NCBI RefSeq assembly: GCF_003597395.2
Contig: NC_133776.1
Coordinates: 40,726,704 to 40,790,703 of the forward strand
Reading direction: 5' to 3'
From: Chelonoidis abingdonii
Taxonomy: Eukaryota > Chordata > Testudines > Testudinidae
DNA length: 64,000 nt
Shown piece by piece: positions 23,961 to 36,120 of the stretch. Position 1 is the stretch's first letter. Each line of letters opens with the position of its first letter. The translations under genes and the position numbers were made by a program. The notes under the pieces are model-generated. The model did not search any database. It saw only the letters and a program-made list of their open reading frames with translations, and was not told the origin of the DNA.

Positions 23961-25321
23961 GTCTGACTGAATTTGTGAATGTTTGGAAATCACTGCAAGA
24001 TCTCCTCGGACTTATGTAAGAAAGGTGGTTTTTTTATTAGTATTTCACACAGTGCACTGAAAATATATCCATACTACCAAGGACTTTAAAAGTTCTTGAG
24101 AAATTAGACTTGTCCAACCCCCCAAAATAATCATTACCATTCTGTACATCTGTGCCACTTGACTAATAACATTACCTCTAAATTAGCTGCATCCATCTAG
24201 GATGCAAACCTACGATCTTACTTAGCGTGTAAGCTCATTATTTCACCGAGTCACCATGACAGCTGAATGAATTTACTTGATTAAAATAGCATATATCCAT
24301 AATAATCAATACTACTCTTCAAAGTCTGCTTCCATACAATTACTGTGCTTATCTGGTATGGCAGATCCAGCAACATCACATTGGTCATGTGGTCACTGTG
24401 AAATGGAGAAGGGAAACAGTCACAGTTGTAAGGAAGAAAGCTTCAAAGCCTATAACTGAATGATTGCCAGAGACAGACACAACAACCATACTGTGCTATC
24501 AGGGTCTGCAGTAGCAAAACCAGTCTGGAAATTGAGGAGAGATCGCCTGGAAACAAAAAATTTATGGGCTGGTACAGGGTGACGTTCATGGATTAATTGG
24601 GGGAAAGTTACTGAAGAATTTAGGCAGCCTGCCCCTAGTCTCATATCTACTACTGACAGTTCTATCTCTTTGAGAGCTTCCAATTGCTTTTGATCTGTCT
24701 TGTATCTTTTCATTGCACGGTAAGGATTTTTCTTCCTGCATACAAGAAAGCCTTGTTTTGAAGGTAACTGAACTGAAAGTGATAGCAGCAGATGGGATTA
24801 TAAATTTTTTTTTCTATTTTCAGTTTCCACATTCAGACTTGAATTGTTAGAAGTACTATACTTTTGAAGGGTCCATTTTAAAGAAGGGAAAGAACACTGA
24901 GTGAAGATCTTTGAAAGCAAATATATCAAATTGCATACAGTAAGCGTCCCTCTATACCAGAACATAGATCCTTATTAATGTCTCACAAACAGAACCAAAT
25001 TCAGAAAGTTATATAGTAGCATATGTGATTCTATCTGGGTGAGTGTCCATTATCCCACTGCACATTGCAGCAAATGAGAGGATAAATGCTTCTTCACTTA
25101 GTAAAATACCTACAATAAGAAATTTCTGATTCCCCACTTCTTTTTGGCTAGGCAGACAACATCAGTGTTATCTACATTCATCAGGACATCTTTACGTAGC
25201 ACCAAAACCCAAAATAACTCCAGTTTAAGGTCCTAAAAAAGATAACCAATTATAAGAACAGAGCTGAATGTAATACTGCACCCCATATTCATCACAGTGG
25301 TATCACTATGATATGGTTATA
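23961..25321. other. intronic DNA, no feature seen
   Basis: No splice-flanked coding segment and no repeat ends recognised. Confidence 0.45.
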
Positions 25322-25985
25322 ACATAGTTTCTAAGGTGCCACAAGGACTCCTCGTTGATTTTGTACACGATGCATCATAACTAACAAATTTATTTGGGCA
25401 TAAGCTTTCGTGGGCTAAAACCCACTTCACCAGATGCATAGAGTGGAAAATACAGGAGCAGGTATAAATACATGAAAGGATGGGCATTGTCTTACCAAGT
25501 GTGAGGTCAATCTAACAAGACAATTCAATTAACAGCAGGATACCAAAGTTGGAAAAATAACGTTTGAAGTGGTAGGAGAGTGACCCATTTCAGACAGTTG
25601 ATAAGAAGGTGTGAGTAACAGTAGGGGGAAAGTAGTACTGGGAAATTAGGTTTAGGTTTTCTAATGACCCAACCACACGCAGTCTTTATTCAGGACAAAT
25701 ATGATAGTGTCCAGTGTGCAAATTAATTCCAGTTCTGCAGTTTCACGTTGGAGTCTGTTTTTGAAATATTTTTTGTTGAAGAATTGCCACATTTAGAACT
25801 GTTATTGCGTGACCAAAGAGACTGAAGTACTCTCCTATTGGTTTTTTAATGTTACAATTTCTGATGTCAGATTTGTATCTATTTATTCTTTTGCGTAGAG
25901 ACTGTCCAATTTAGCCAATGTACATGGCAGAGGGGCACTGCTGGAACATTATGGCATATCAATGTGATATATGCCATCATATAAC
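25322..25985 (-). mobile_element. Penelope-like retroelement with GIY-YIG remnant
   Basis: The plus-strand left side (AAGGTGCCACAAGGACTCCTC, then CATAAGCTTTCGTGGGCTAA, CCCACTTCACCAGATGCA) is the reverse complement of a Penelope 3' end. Read on the minus strand, 25925 to about 25740 encodes MYIG, an in-frame stop, then IGQSLRKRIN, KSDIRN and VAILQQ. This is the GIY-YIG-type endonuclease region that follows the reverse transcriptase in Penelope-like elements. The stop after MYIG and further breaks make the copy dead. The 5' part, including the RT, is missing. Confidence 0.8.
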
Positions 25986-26770
25986 ATTACTTAAGCAAAA
26001 AAAACAAACAAAAACAAGCTAGTCGCTTGAATAGTGAAACATTACTTTGGCCAGAGAAGCCACTACTACTTATGGTAAGTATAGTCATTAGAGACCATCA
26101 ATAAATTCAGCTGTTTCAGCATAATCAATGATTCCTAAAGACAGACATTTGAGAAGAAAATGAACATCTACTAATTTTTAGTAACAGGAAATTATAGGGG
26201 CAGGACACAAGTAGTTTATCTAGATCCGCCTATTGGAGTGAGCGTTTCTCCTCCACATTCTTAACACTGTTACTGTAACTACTGCATATATGCCACAAGA
26301 GTTTCACAAAAATTCTCAGTGGTGGTGACTGCACCATGATTTTATTTTCTAGGCTCTGCACTACCTCCCCAAAAGCCTTCCCTTGCTACTAGTCTAAAAT
26401 AAGCTCAGGGGAAGGGGATTTTTTTTTTTTCCCCAGAATTGTCTGCACTTGAGAGGAATAACGTTAAGCAACTTGCTGTCTCACCCTGCCTTTCTATGAG
26501 TCTGGCAATATCCTTATTGCAATTGTTCTACCTCCTCCTGCCTTTGGTATTATATTTATAAAAAGCTGTAACATATCGATCAGAGAGGACAAAAAATAAC
26601 AGATACCTGCACTGAGGAGCTTACAAAAGTCTAAATTAGCCACAATAAGAAACAAAGGGTGGGAGAAAGACAAAGAGGATTTCACACAGAGGAGATTATG
26701 AGTTGCACTTACTGTTACATCTGTCTTGTTAGCTCCTTTTTATTTTACATAAAATAATACATTAAACTTT
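25986..26770. other. intronic DNA, no feature seen
   Basis: AT-rich with an 11-bp T-run near 26420. No supportable gene or repeat boundary. Confidence 0.45.
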
Positions 26771-27083
26771 GAAAACATTTGGATAAAATGCCAGGGTGGA
26801 GGTCAGCTTTGAAATCCTTGTATTCTGCAATCTGGTTCAAGTATTTACTCTTTGTATTATTCCTTTATTTACATCTGCAATCATGTCTTCCACGGCATTC
26901 AGAACCAAATCTAAAATTGCTTCTTCGAAAACATTTGGATAAAATGCCAGGGTGGAGGTCAGCTTTGAAATCCTTGTATTCTGCAATCTGGTTCAAGTAT
27001 TTACTCTTTGTATTAGTTCCTTTATTTACATCTGCAATCATGTCTTCCACGGCATTCAGAACCAAATCTAAAATTGCTTCTTC
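26771..27083 (-). repeat. recent tandem duplication of a 156-157-bp coding-like unit
   Basis: Unit 1 begins at 26771 (gaaaacatttgg) and unit 2 at 26927. They are essentially identical except for one inserted base (tattattcc versus tattagttcc). On the minus strand the downstream unit reads open from about 27150 as LYLPYINGKEQ-like then NYEEAILDLVLNAVEDM, and continues to HPGILSKCF. The second unit is entered out of frame. The composition looks like protein-coding sequence, but I do not recognise the protein; no clear splice donor follows. It could be an exon fragment, a retropseudogene piece or part of an unknown transposon. Confidence 0.7.
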
Positions 27084-27457
27084 ATAATTCTGTTCTTTAC
27101 CATTGATGTAAGGAAGGTAGGTATTGTCATGCACCCAGAACCATAGAACTAATGTTCAATTCTTCCAATGGAGTACTGCAGCTATAAGTCTGTATTTCAC
27201 TAACTGATTTCTCTAATTATGAATTTGTTTGCCATTTCCACAAGGCCTTAATTTCCATTTATACTCATGCTGATGATCCTTCTCATCAGATGGCCTATAA
27301 CAAAACCCTATCAAATAGATTTCCTTTGTCTCTAATTTATGCCAGATAATTCTATCCCCAAGGTCCTTGTTCTCTGTCATTTATGTTACCAAACTTAGGT
27401 CCACCCTTCTAATCTGGTCTCTTCTGTAGAGTCTGTGGCCAGGACTACAATAAAAGG

Positions 27458-27686
27458 TAGGTTGACCCAGCTACGTTGTGCAGGAGTGTGAAAAATTTAC
27501 AACCTGGAGCAATGTAGTATAACTGACCTAATCCCCAGGATAGACAGCGCTAGGTCAATGAAAGAATTATTCTGTCGATATAGCTACCACTTCTTGGAGA
27601 GGTGGATTAACTATAGTAATGGGAGAACCCCTCCTGTCGCTGTACTGTCTACACTGAAGCATTGCAGCTGTCATGTAGACATAGCC
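27458..27686. mobile_element. Harbinger-type TIR element, copy C (partial)
   Basis: The right end CATGTAGACATAGCC matches the family's ATGTAGACATGCCC terminus. The interior ('gctaggtcaatgaaagaatt', 'ggtggattaactatagtaat', 'gtctacactgaagcattgca') is typical of this family. The left TIR is missing, so this is a half element. Confidence 0.55.
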
Positions 27687-27857
27687 TGTGTAACTCTAGG
27701 TACTTTAAACTCCACTCAACTGCTTAGCCAGGACCCCCTACTCTTCCCAATTCAACTTAGAATTCTGCCTTTATGCTTATATGCAATTTGTATTTCAAAT
27801 AGCCAACTATCTAGGATATGGATCTCAATATCAAGACCATCTGTAGTACAATTTTGT

Positions 27858-27884
27858 ATTTTATTTATTTATTTATTTATTTTT
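27858..27884. repeat. (TTTA)n microsatellite
   Basis: About six consecutive TTTA units followed by a T-run. Confidence 0.9.
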
Positions 27885-28944
27885 ACAGTATTTTCCATTT
27901 ACATGGTTCTTTGGTAGGACAGATGAAAGCAGAAAAAGATGGTGGGAGAGCCTTGAGATTGTGGTGTGTAATAGAACTATTATGCATTTATTCTAAGTCT
28001 GTGTTTGTTATAGTTTTTGTTATGATTACAAGCATTATACAGGATCAAAGCAATTTTCTTTTTGCAGCAGCTGATCAAGAAGAGAAGATCACTAAGAAGT
28101 AATTGGTGATGGAATGTGACATATCTGGGTTATCATGCTATGTTTATTTCTATATCTGTGCACAGAAGCTTGTGCACAAAAATACAGGCGCAAAGGTGCA
28201 TGATATAGTAGATTTATTGACTTTTTCCAATTTAGAGTTTACAGATGCATGGTAAAAAGTAATTCCATATGTACCTTGTTTTGTGGCCCTGTTTATAGCT
28301 AGTTTCAGTTTTATTCTGATGTTTCCAACCAAATTAAATTTGTTCCTTGGCTTCAATGGACTTAATCCCAATTTATACTAAAGTAATAGTAAAATTTGGC
28401 TCTTCATACACTAATGGATACCATTTCATTACATTTTTCAGCAGTGACTAAGAACAAATGATCTTCAGCAAATGATCTACAGATGTAATATCTCTCAGCC
28501 ATTTCAGACTTTCTAGTTTTGGACACTCAAGTTTAAAAATTAACATTTGTTATAGTTCCATTAGTTAAGAAGAACAAACAAAAAGCTTAGCCAATATGAT
28601 AAATATGTAATACTACTGTAAGTTACTTACCAGTACACCTTTACTAAACAAAAGGAAGACTTTAGTATCACTACAGACCTATCTATAGAGGAATTTTTTT
28701 AAAAAACTGCTTGTATTGCATGTGTCTGTCATACCATACGACAAAATTAAACAGTGTATTTGCTGTAAATCTTTGAATTTCCAAAGACATACTATTATTT
28801 CTTTGACATCTGTTGGGGAAAAATTATACAATATCTTGCCACTGGTTGCAATCCTCTACTACAGATGAAAAATTTAAACATCATCCACACTCCTTGCAAC
28901 CAACAAAGAAAAGAAGAAAATAGCAAAAGCTCTACTAAGTACAA
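27885..28944. other. intronic DNA, no feature seen
   Basis: AT-rich sequence without recognisable exons or repeat ends. Confidence 0.45.
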
Positions 28945-28952
28945 GGAAATGT

Positions 28953-29133
28953 CAGGGCCGCCCAGAGGATTCAGGGGGCCTGGAGCAAAGTAACTTTGGG
29001 GACCCCTTCAATATAAAAAAAGTTGCAATACTATAGAATACTATATTCTCGTGGGAGCCCCTTGTGGGGCCCAGGCCAAACTGTCCCACTTGCGCCCTCC
29101 CTCCTCCCCTTCCCACCCCCCCGGGCGGCCCTG
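28953..29133. mobile_element. short hAT-type MITE
   Basis: A 181-bp element starting CAGGGCCGCCC and ending GGGCGGCCCTG (11-bp perfect inverted repeat), flanked by a perfect 8-bp duplication, GGAAATGT (28945-28952 and 29134-29141). Non-coding. Confidence 0.88.
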
Positions 29134-29141
29134 GGAAATGT

Positions 29142-30672
29142 TGTATCCATTTGTGTTTCTCTAGCACCTTAACTTAAAAGAAGCCAAGTACTTTTTGCTA
29201 CTCCCTTCATACTCCTCTGCCCACTCCCAATGTGCTGTTAAATTTACGTTTCAGCCTATTGGGAGTATTCATTTTATGTTAAGCCAGTCAGAAACCTGTA
29301 CAAATGACTATCCTTTAAAAAAAAAAAAAACCTCAACGGATTCTGCACATTTTTAGGTTACCAAAATGAAGACTGAGAAACTAAATCACTGCAGCAGAAA
29401 ACCACTTATAAACTGCTGCTATAAAATTTCTGTAAATGGAAAAGTTGCTATTAAGACTTATATGGTTTCAAGTTTAAGACAAAATGAGAATTTCAGAATA
29501 CATTTTACAATGGAACAGAAGATAGTGGACCACAGATTGCACTGTACATTAACCTCCCCAATATATTACTTTATAATCAAATCTGTCAAATTATGAAGCT
29601 TTTAACAGTTTTCAAATAACTTTTGATCATAAACAAATCCTTTAGTTTTAGACTTTATGGCATGCCCCCATTAAGAGTACTACACAGCTATGCCAGAAAC
29701 TATTACTATAATATTAGAAGTTGTCTTGCAACCTTAACAACCCTCCTCTCCCATTTTCACATGCTCTTAACTTGCTGAAACATTGCTTTTTGGAGCTCAA
29801 ATTATCCATGTTTAGGTCTGACTGGACTCAAAGGTCTTGCTTTAAAGAAAATCCTTAATATAAGGTAATTGAGTTAGTGAACACGGTATACTTATTGGTG
29901 AGACAAGGGGAGAGAGACAGACACGCACAGAACAAATCACAAGTGGGTGTTGTTAGCTCAGGCTTCATTTGACCACCTTGTACACCAGGATCCCACTTTC
30001 CCTCAGAAGTAGAGAGACACTAGATGTCACCTTGTGGTCCAAGAGCTCCTTTAACTCCTTCCTAACAAGTAATTCAGCCTGGTTGTGAAATCTAAGCATG
30101 AGCAGCCTGCAGTGTCTCTTCCTGCCTAACTAACACTGACTGCTTCAGGGCTAACTTCACTCTTGCTCTTTCCTTCTCCTTCCACACTGCTGTCTGATAA
30201 CCCAACTGTCCAGGGATTCACTGTGCAGGCCACACGAGACACAGGCTTTATGATCTTCCTGAACTGGTATGTTTATATGCTATAAACCACATCAAATGAA
30301 AGGCTAGAATCTCAGGGCAATTCCTGTCGCTCCCTTCCCCATTTAGTGAGATGACAGGTTTCTAAAGGTTAAAAAGAAAAAAAAAAAGAAAAAAAATCCC
30401 TTCAGCCATCTGGATATGGAAGGAAGTAACATTTCTGCTTTAAAAAAAAAAAAAAATTGAGCATCACTTTCCTAATATAGCTACTTCAAAATTAATTTGG
30501 AACTTGAAAGGAGGCAGAGAAGTAGTGATGGCCCCATGCACTCTGCAGCACAGCAGAATTCCATTCTGAGATAAGCCTCCCAACTCCTGCAGTAACACTG
30601 ACTGATTGCAAACATCCCAGAACATACACATTTAATTAAATTATAATAATCCACCAGTAGATATGGAATGAC
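29142..30672. other. intronic DNA, no feature seen
   Basis: Contains A-runs at about 29318, 30371 and 30444. No exons or transposon ends recognised. Confidence 0.45.
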
Positions 30673-30789
30673 TGATGTCTGATCTACACTAGAGAGTTAG
30701 CTTGACGTAAGGAAGCTTACATCAATCTAACTCTTTAAGCATTTACATTACAATGGTGCTCTCGCCAATGTAAGTCGACCACTACACTA

Positions 30790-30908
30790 GGGTGACCAGA
30801 TGTCCCGATTTTATAGGGACAGTCCCGATATTTGGGGCTTTTTTAAATATGGGCTCCTATTACCCTCAACCCCTGTCCCGATTTTTCACACTTACTCTCT
30901 GGTCACCC
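30790..30908. mobile_element. TA-flanked MITE with GGGTGACCAGA ends, copy 1
   Basis: Ends GGGTGACCAGA and TCTGGTCACCC are an 11-bp perfect inverted repeat, flanked by TA (30788-30789, 30909-30910) as expected for Tc1/mariner-type insertion. A diverged second copy lies at 54176-54261. Non-coding. Confidence 0.75.
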
Positions 30909-30990
30909 TATACTGCTCTGACTTAATAACTCCATGAGAGGCATAGCACTTAGATCAGTGTAGTTAAGTTGACAGAATGTCAGTGTAGAC

Positions 30991-31275
30991 CAAGGATAGG
31001 CAACCTGCAGCACGCGAGCTGATTTTCAGTGGCACTCACACTGCCCGGGTCCTGGCCACCGGTCTTGGGGGCTCTGAATTTTAATTTAATTTTAAATGAA
31101 GCTTCTTAAACATTTTAAAAACCTTATTTACTTTACATACAACAATAGTTTAGTTATATATTATAGACTTATAGAAAGAGAAATTCTAAAAACATTAAAA
31201 TATATAACAGGAAAAAGAAACCTTAAATCAGAGTGAATAAATGAAGATTCGGCACACCACTGTTGCCGACCCCTG
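30991..31275 (+). mobile_element. non-autonomous hAT element, AT-rich subfamily (copy 2)
   Basis: Starts CAAGGATAGGCAACC and ends GTTGCCGACCCCTG, flanked by a perfect 8-bp duplication, GTGTAGAC (30983-30990 and 31276-31283). The interior is collinear with the copy at 607. The duplicated octamer is the reverse complement of that flanking the hairpin element at 22508. Confidence 0.9.
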
Positions 31276-31508
31276 GTGTAGACTCTGTATTGACTCTTCC
31301 AGTTGTCAGCCCCTGGTGGCTGTCAGTCCTGGTCGGCAGGGCTTTGGCTGTGAGTGTCCCACGATGGCCGACATGATGGCTGGCTCAAGTGCTCCTGGTA
31401 AGGATCTGCACCGCCAACAGAAGAAGCTAGTTTGGACATACAAAACCAATTTAATTACTGCGCTGACTGTACATCAATGTAACTTAATTCAGTGTACACA
31501 TGCCCTGA

Positions 31509-34500
31509 TACGTTCAAATCTTAAGTGGCCTCCATACACTCAGAAATGTACCATCATGCCCTCTAAGGGCTTAGAGTGTAAACAGACAACAAACAGTTCA
31601 CAAACAGTGGATGATCAGAAAACATTATGACCTCAAAAAAGTGCCAGGGTCGGGCAGGGGAAGGTTGAATTTTTAAATACTTGCTGAAAGGCAGGCCTCA
31701 TTTTGTGGATGATTATCCTCCCCATACACAAGCAGACACATACACACACAGGGTCATCCCTAGCTATTCTGGGGCCCTACGCAGCCCCCTCCCCCATGGG
31801 GGGAGGCAGGCCTCTGCAGGGAGGGAGCGGGTGGGGGAGCTGCCCCCAGGCCTCTGCAGGGGGGAAGGGAAGGCGGCTTCATTATCTAATCCTTTGCATG
31901 CTTATTCTGCCTTCCACTACTCCAATAGCCCTACATTCTCTTCTATTGACAATATCTCTCCCTGCCCCCACTCTCCTCCCCGCAACACTATCTTTGGAGA
32001 TGTATCTTGCAGGGATCCAGGCAGAATTAACTGGTGATCAAGCCACCGGTTCAGGTCAAAGTACTGTGACCAATCATGAATTTTGGAGACAGAATCTTTA
32101 GGTTGTCTGGAATAATCAAATTTTGCAGACCACTCTGCAAGCACCTTGTCCAACACTTGAATTGGTACTAGTATGAAGAAATACATTTATTTCTGCTTAC
32201 TAATCTCATAATAAAAGTTACATATTATCCTCTTCTTGCAGAGAGTCAATGGGACTTGTGCTCTTAAGTCAATTACGCTTTTTTGAATTCCTATGTGATC
32301 CTGTATGAATCTCTAGCTGTTCTCCACCTGTTCAGTATCACCCTCTAAATATCACAGCTAATAGCTAGGGTTGGGGATGTATCCATTGTTATCCTGGATA
32401 CACAAAACCACTTTGTTTTGGTGTATTGTTCCTCAATCACAGAATCTATGCATTTGCGGAGAGCCTTTAACGTGTCAAGCAGTAATTAAGTACTCAACTC
32501 TTCTGTCCACTCACCAGATTAGCCTGGAACTTCCCTACCACTTTAAGACAAACCTTGCATCCAGTCATCAGCTGACTTTCCCTTCAGTGGCAACTAGCTT
32601 AAAATCCTATAGCATCTAACCATTAGAGTTCACCTGATTCTCACTAACCCTGAAATGAAACAATTTTCTTCTGCAGCAGTTGCCACTAAGTTTTTTACCA
32701 TACTTTAAACTTTACTGAGGTACTTCCTGTGGTAAACGTAAGAAGTATCACAGAACAGAAAGTGTTAACCAGGAAAAATAAAAGCTATCTATGCTCTCTA
32801 CTTCCCAGGTTGGATTTCTGGTTCTCGGCCTAAGATTTTTTTGTGGTCCTACTCCCACTACAGCTGCTGTTCCCTCTCCTTGAACAATGGGTCTCCTGAT
32901 CACTTTTCTTCCTTCAGGATTATCTACACTGCTCTGTCACAGAGCTGAAGTAAAACAGTGAGGCAGCTAAGTGCTAGAACTGCTTCCTGCCCCCTCTACC
33001 CAAAAGAGCTGGGCAAGTGTGGCTTTCCATCCCAGCAGACCGTACTCACCCTTCTTTCCCTCAGCAGCATATACTGAAGCCACTCTCCCATCTCAGCTCT
33101 GCAGAAACACAGCTAACACTCGGTTTAGAAAGTTTAGCTTCCTCCCACCCGATACTGGGCTAGTGGTGCATTAGGAGCAGGCAGGGACTTCTGTTTTCTT
33201 CAACCCAGAGTTTCACTGAAGATTTATCTGGAGCATGTAGTGGGGATAGGTTTCAGTGATGATTCCACCCCATAGCTATAGAGAATGACATATTTCCTTG
33301 GGGGGAACAGCAACAGACAGCATATGTGACTTTAAAGCAGCGTGAGCCCCATGATAGCACAACAAGCAACGCTGAGGAAATAGCATAGGAATCTTTCAGT
33401 TAAAGGCTGTTAGACAACGTATGCACTAGCAGGCAGACTGATGGTTGCATAGTCTATATGAACTTTTACTTCTACTGACTTCTAAATGCTTTCTTATGCA
33501 AACTTAGTGTTTGCACAATAGTTTTTGTTTTGGTTTTTCCATTTATTACTAACAAATTTCTTTCAGGAATCATAGGCGAAATAGACATCACTGGGAATGT
33601 CTGTCAAAAGATTAAGTCGAAATTCAAGTAACATGAAACAGAAGTCCAAACACACAGGGAATGTAAGCCAGCCCAAAACAGAAATGTGAAGAAAGTCAAA
33701 TGAAGTGAGTATGGTAAAAATCGGTGTTGGTATTCGTTTGTCCCTTTAAAATAATCATTAACAATACAGAAAACAATACAATAGAGCCTCTGTATTTCAC
33801 TCACAGGAGAACATCAATTCTAAAAGAACATCACAGGGTAATGATCCACCACATAAATACTCCTGGTTTGTTGTGCAATTTATCAAAACAGACGTTGAGA
33901 CAAAGCCATAGGGTTTATTTTCAAAACAGGACACAGTAATCCTATGACAAATTTCTGTAATGCTGACTTTATTCCTATTATAACAACTGATTAATGCCGT
34001 TATGAAAACTTTATCTAACAGATGGGTCATCTGAGTAATGCTTATTCACTGCAGCATTACTGAATAGCTTCTTTTCTGATTGGCTCAGAAAACAAACCTC
34101 ATTATCTCAGTCCCCAAAAATAGTTCTTTTAAAGCATACTCTGTATATGTCTTCTTGTTTAAGTAATTTTACTTCTTGTTGCCTGAATTTTTATTTTATT
34201 TTGTTTAATTCAACATGATCAACTTTCTACCAATTTGATTCTGAATCTGAATTCTATTTATGCCCTAAGTGTCAAATGCTGCTTCAGGCATGAACAAGCC
34301 TCTACCTTCCCTGTCTGTTCAATCTGAATGCCTGGCACATATTTCATAACTATACAGCACAATGAAAATATCTTTGCTCTTTAAGATCAACCAATTACAT
34401 TTAAAATACATACAGTATATTAAAATACCATTGGATATATGTAAGACATGTACCAAGATATCAGCTCCATCACTACAAGTCTCACCTCCTCTCCATATAC

Positions 34501-35781
34501 CACAATTTCTTCCCTGAGACATAAAAATCAAGGTATTGAGCAACTGTGATCAAAGATCACATGACACTTTACACAAAAACATAATGCTAACTCCTGAGTG
34601 CTGCCAAATTCCAAACTAGGATCCTGATACTGCAAAGAGAATCACACGAGTGTTCCTGTATGGAGTTTCACTGACTTGAATGAAACTGAGGCCCAGGTAC
34701 TTACATTCAGCCTATCTGGAGTACCCTGTGCAGTTTTAAGAGAAAGTATTCATAATTTTCTGCCCTTAACTGTTGTGTAGTGTTATAGTGTTCATTTAAG
34801 CAATCACTGTTTCACCACACAGAAGTAATTCATAATTTGGTGAGCATCTGGTATATTTCTGGATAGAAGGGGTTATATACATTTTTATATAAATTTAAGT
34901 CATTATCACCCTGTTACTGACCTTATGATTGACTGCTTTAATTTATATTTGCCACCTCTGTGTAATTTATACCTATACTTACTTCTTTAAGGCACTTCAG
35001 GATATATTATGCCTGAAAGATGCTACACAGAAAAAAGCCATACTGTAAAATGAGATTTAGTAGATAATCTCTATAGTATTTCAGTATAATTACCAGGTCT
35101 CTCTCAAAATACCTGAAAGTACAAATTACATGATTTAAAATCTCCACATAGACTTTTGTTATTCCTAAAATTTCAGACAGATTTTAAGAAAAAAAAAAAA
35201 AAAAAAAAGGAAGGTTTCTAGCCAAGCTACAGTATTTTTATAAATAACTTTTTCAATGTGAATCAATGCAGCACTGCTGTCTTACTGGCTCCATCATCAC
35301 TAATTCATGATTAGTCATGATTACTATCTGTATTCAAACTCCTAGAGAAGTTTTGAACACAGCCAGCAAATGCAGACACTGCCAAACCCTGATCAGAACT
35401 GCTCTCCAAGGATAATTTAAGAAACTGGTGTGTTAAGATTTTTCTTTCAAATGGACACTGCAGAGTCTTTGAAGGCAGTGTTGAACACAGTCTAGCCGCA
35501 TCCACACTTTCTAACCAAATGTATTCAAAACCATTCAGCAGAGCACCATGCCATTTTTCTTATACCCTAGTTTCCAAACCCATCCTATATCACCTACAAA
35601 AGGCTCCATCCATTTTGTCCTCCCACAAACCTTTCTGCATACACCCCTTTGTCAGATTCCCCACCTTCCCAATACTACCAGTTGCAGATGTTTGGAATAG
35701 TAGTCGGTTATGGTGGGAGAGGCTAGTTTTGGTGTTTGCAGAACGATGATAAAGGGAGTGTTGCAAGGTATTGTCTTAGGG
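31509..35781. other. intronic DNA, few weak repeat traces
   Basis: A GC-rich patch at 31751-31872 (ggggccctacgcagccc...) may be a transposon fragment but has no defined ends. A 20-base poly(A) lies at 35189-35208. Open frames in this stretch have no recognisable domains. Confidence 0.45.
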
Positions 35782-36087
35782 CAGGGGTTCTCAACCTTTT
35801 TCTTTCTCGGGCCCCCTAATATGCTCTAAAAATTCCACGGCCACCTGTGCCACAACAACTGGTTTTCTGCATATAAAAGCCAGGGCCAGCAGGCAAGGCA
35901 ATTGCCTGGAGCCCCATGCCACAGGGCCCCCACAAAGCTAAGTTGCTCAGGCTTCGGCTTCAGCCCCAGGTGGCAGGGCTCCTAGTCCTGGGCTTCGTCC
36001 ACCTTCCCTGGGCCCCAGCTAGTCTAAGGCTGGCCCTGCTTAGAAGACCTCCTGAAACCTGCTTGTGACCCCCAAAGAGAACCACAG
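35782..36087 (+). mobile_element. hAT element, GGTTCTCAACC-type (MER5-like ends)
   Basis: The left end CAGGGGTTCTCAACC and right end AAGAGAACCACAG form a degenerate inverted repeat characteristic of Charlie-type hAT elements. No intact 8-bp duplication remains. The interior (gggccccctaatatgctc, ccacctgtgccacaac, gctcaggcttcggcttcag) is non-coding. It lies 33 bp left of the hairpin hAT element at 36121. Confidence 0.7.
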
Positions 36088-36120
36088 GACAGAACTATGT
36101 TTCCAGTCCTTGGTCTATGA

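Larger units (their letters stand above)
30676..31505. mobile_element. Harbinger-type TIR element, copy D, with two nested insertions
   Basis: The left part (GATCTACACTAGAGAGTTAG) and right end (AGTGTACACATGCCC) match copies A and B. TGA triplets flank it (30673-30675 and 31506-31508). A 119-bp TA-flanked MITE (30790-30908) and a hAT element (30991-31275) are inserted in the left arm. Removing both gives a sequence collinear with copy A. Confidence 0.7.

Noticed and set aside
31751..31872. GC-rich patch as a hAT element
   Set aside because: Composition resembles other GC-rich elements here, but no terminal inverted repeats or target duplication could be found.
35774..36095. 8-bp target duplication around the 35782-36087 hAT element
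   Set aside because: The flanks TCTTAGGG and GACAGAAC do not match, so I claim the element from its ends only.
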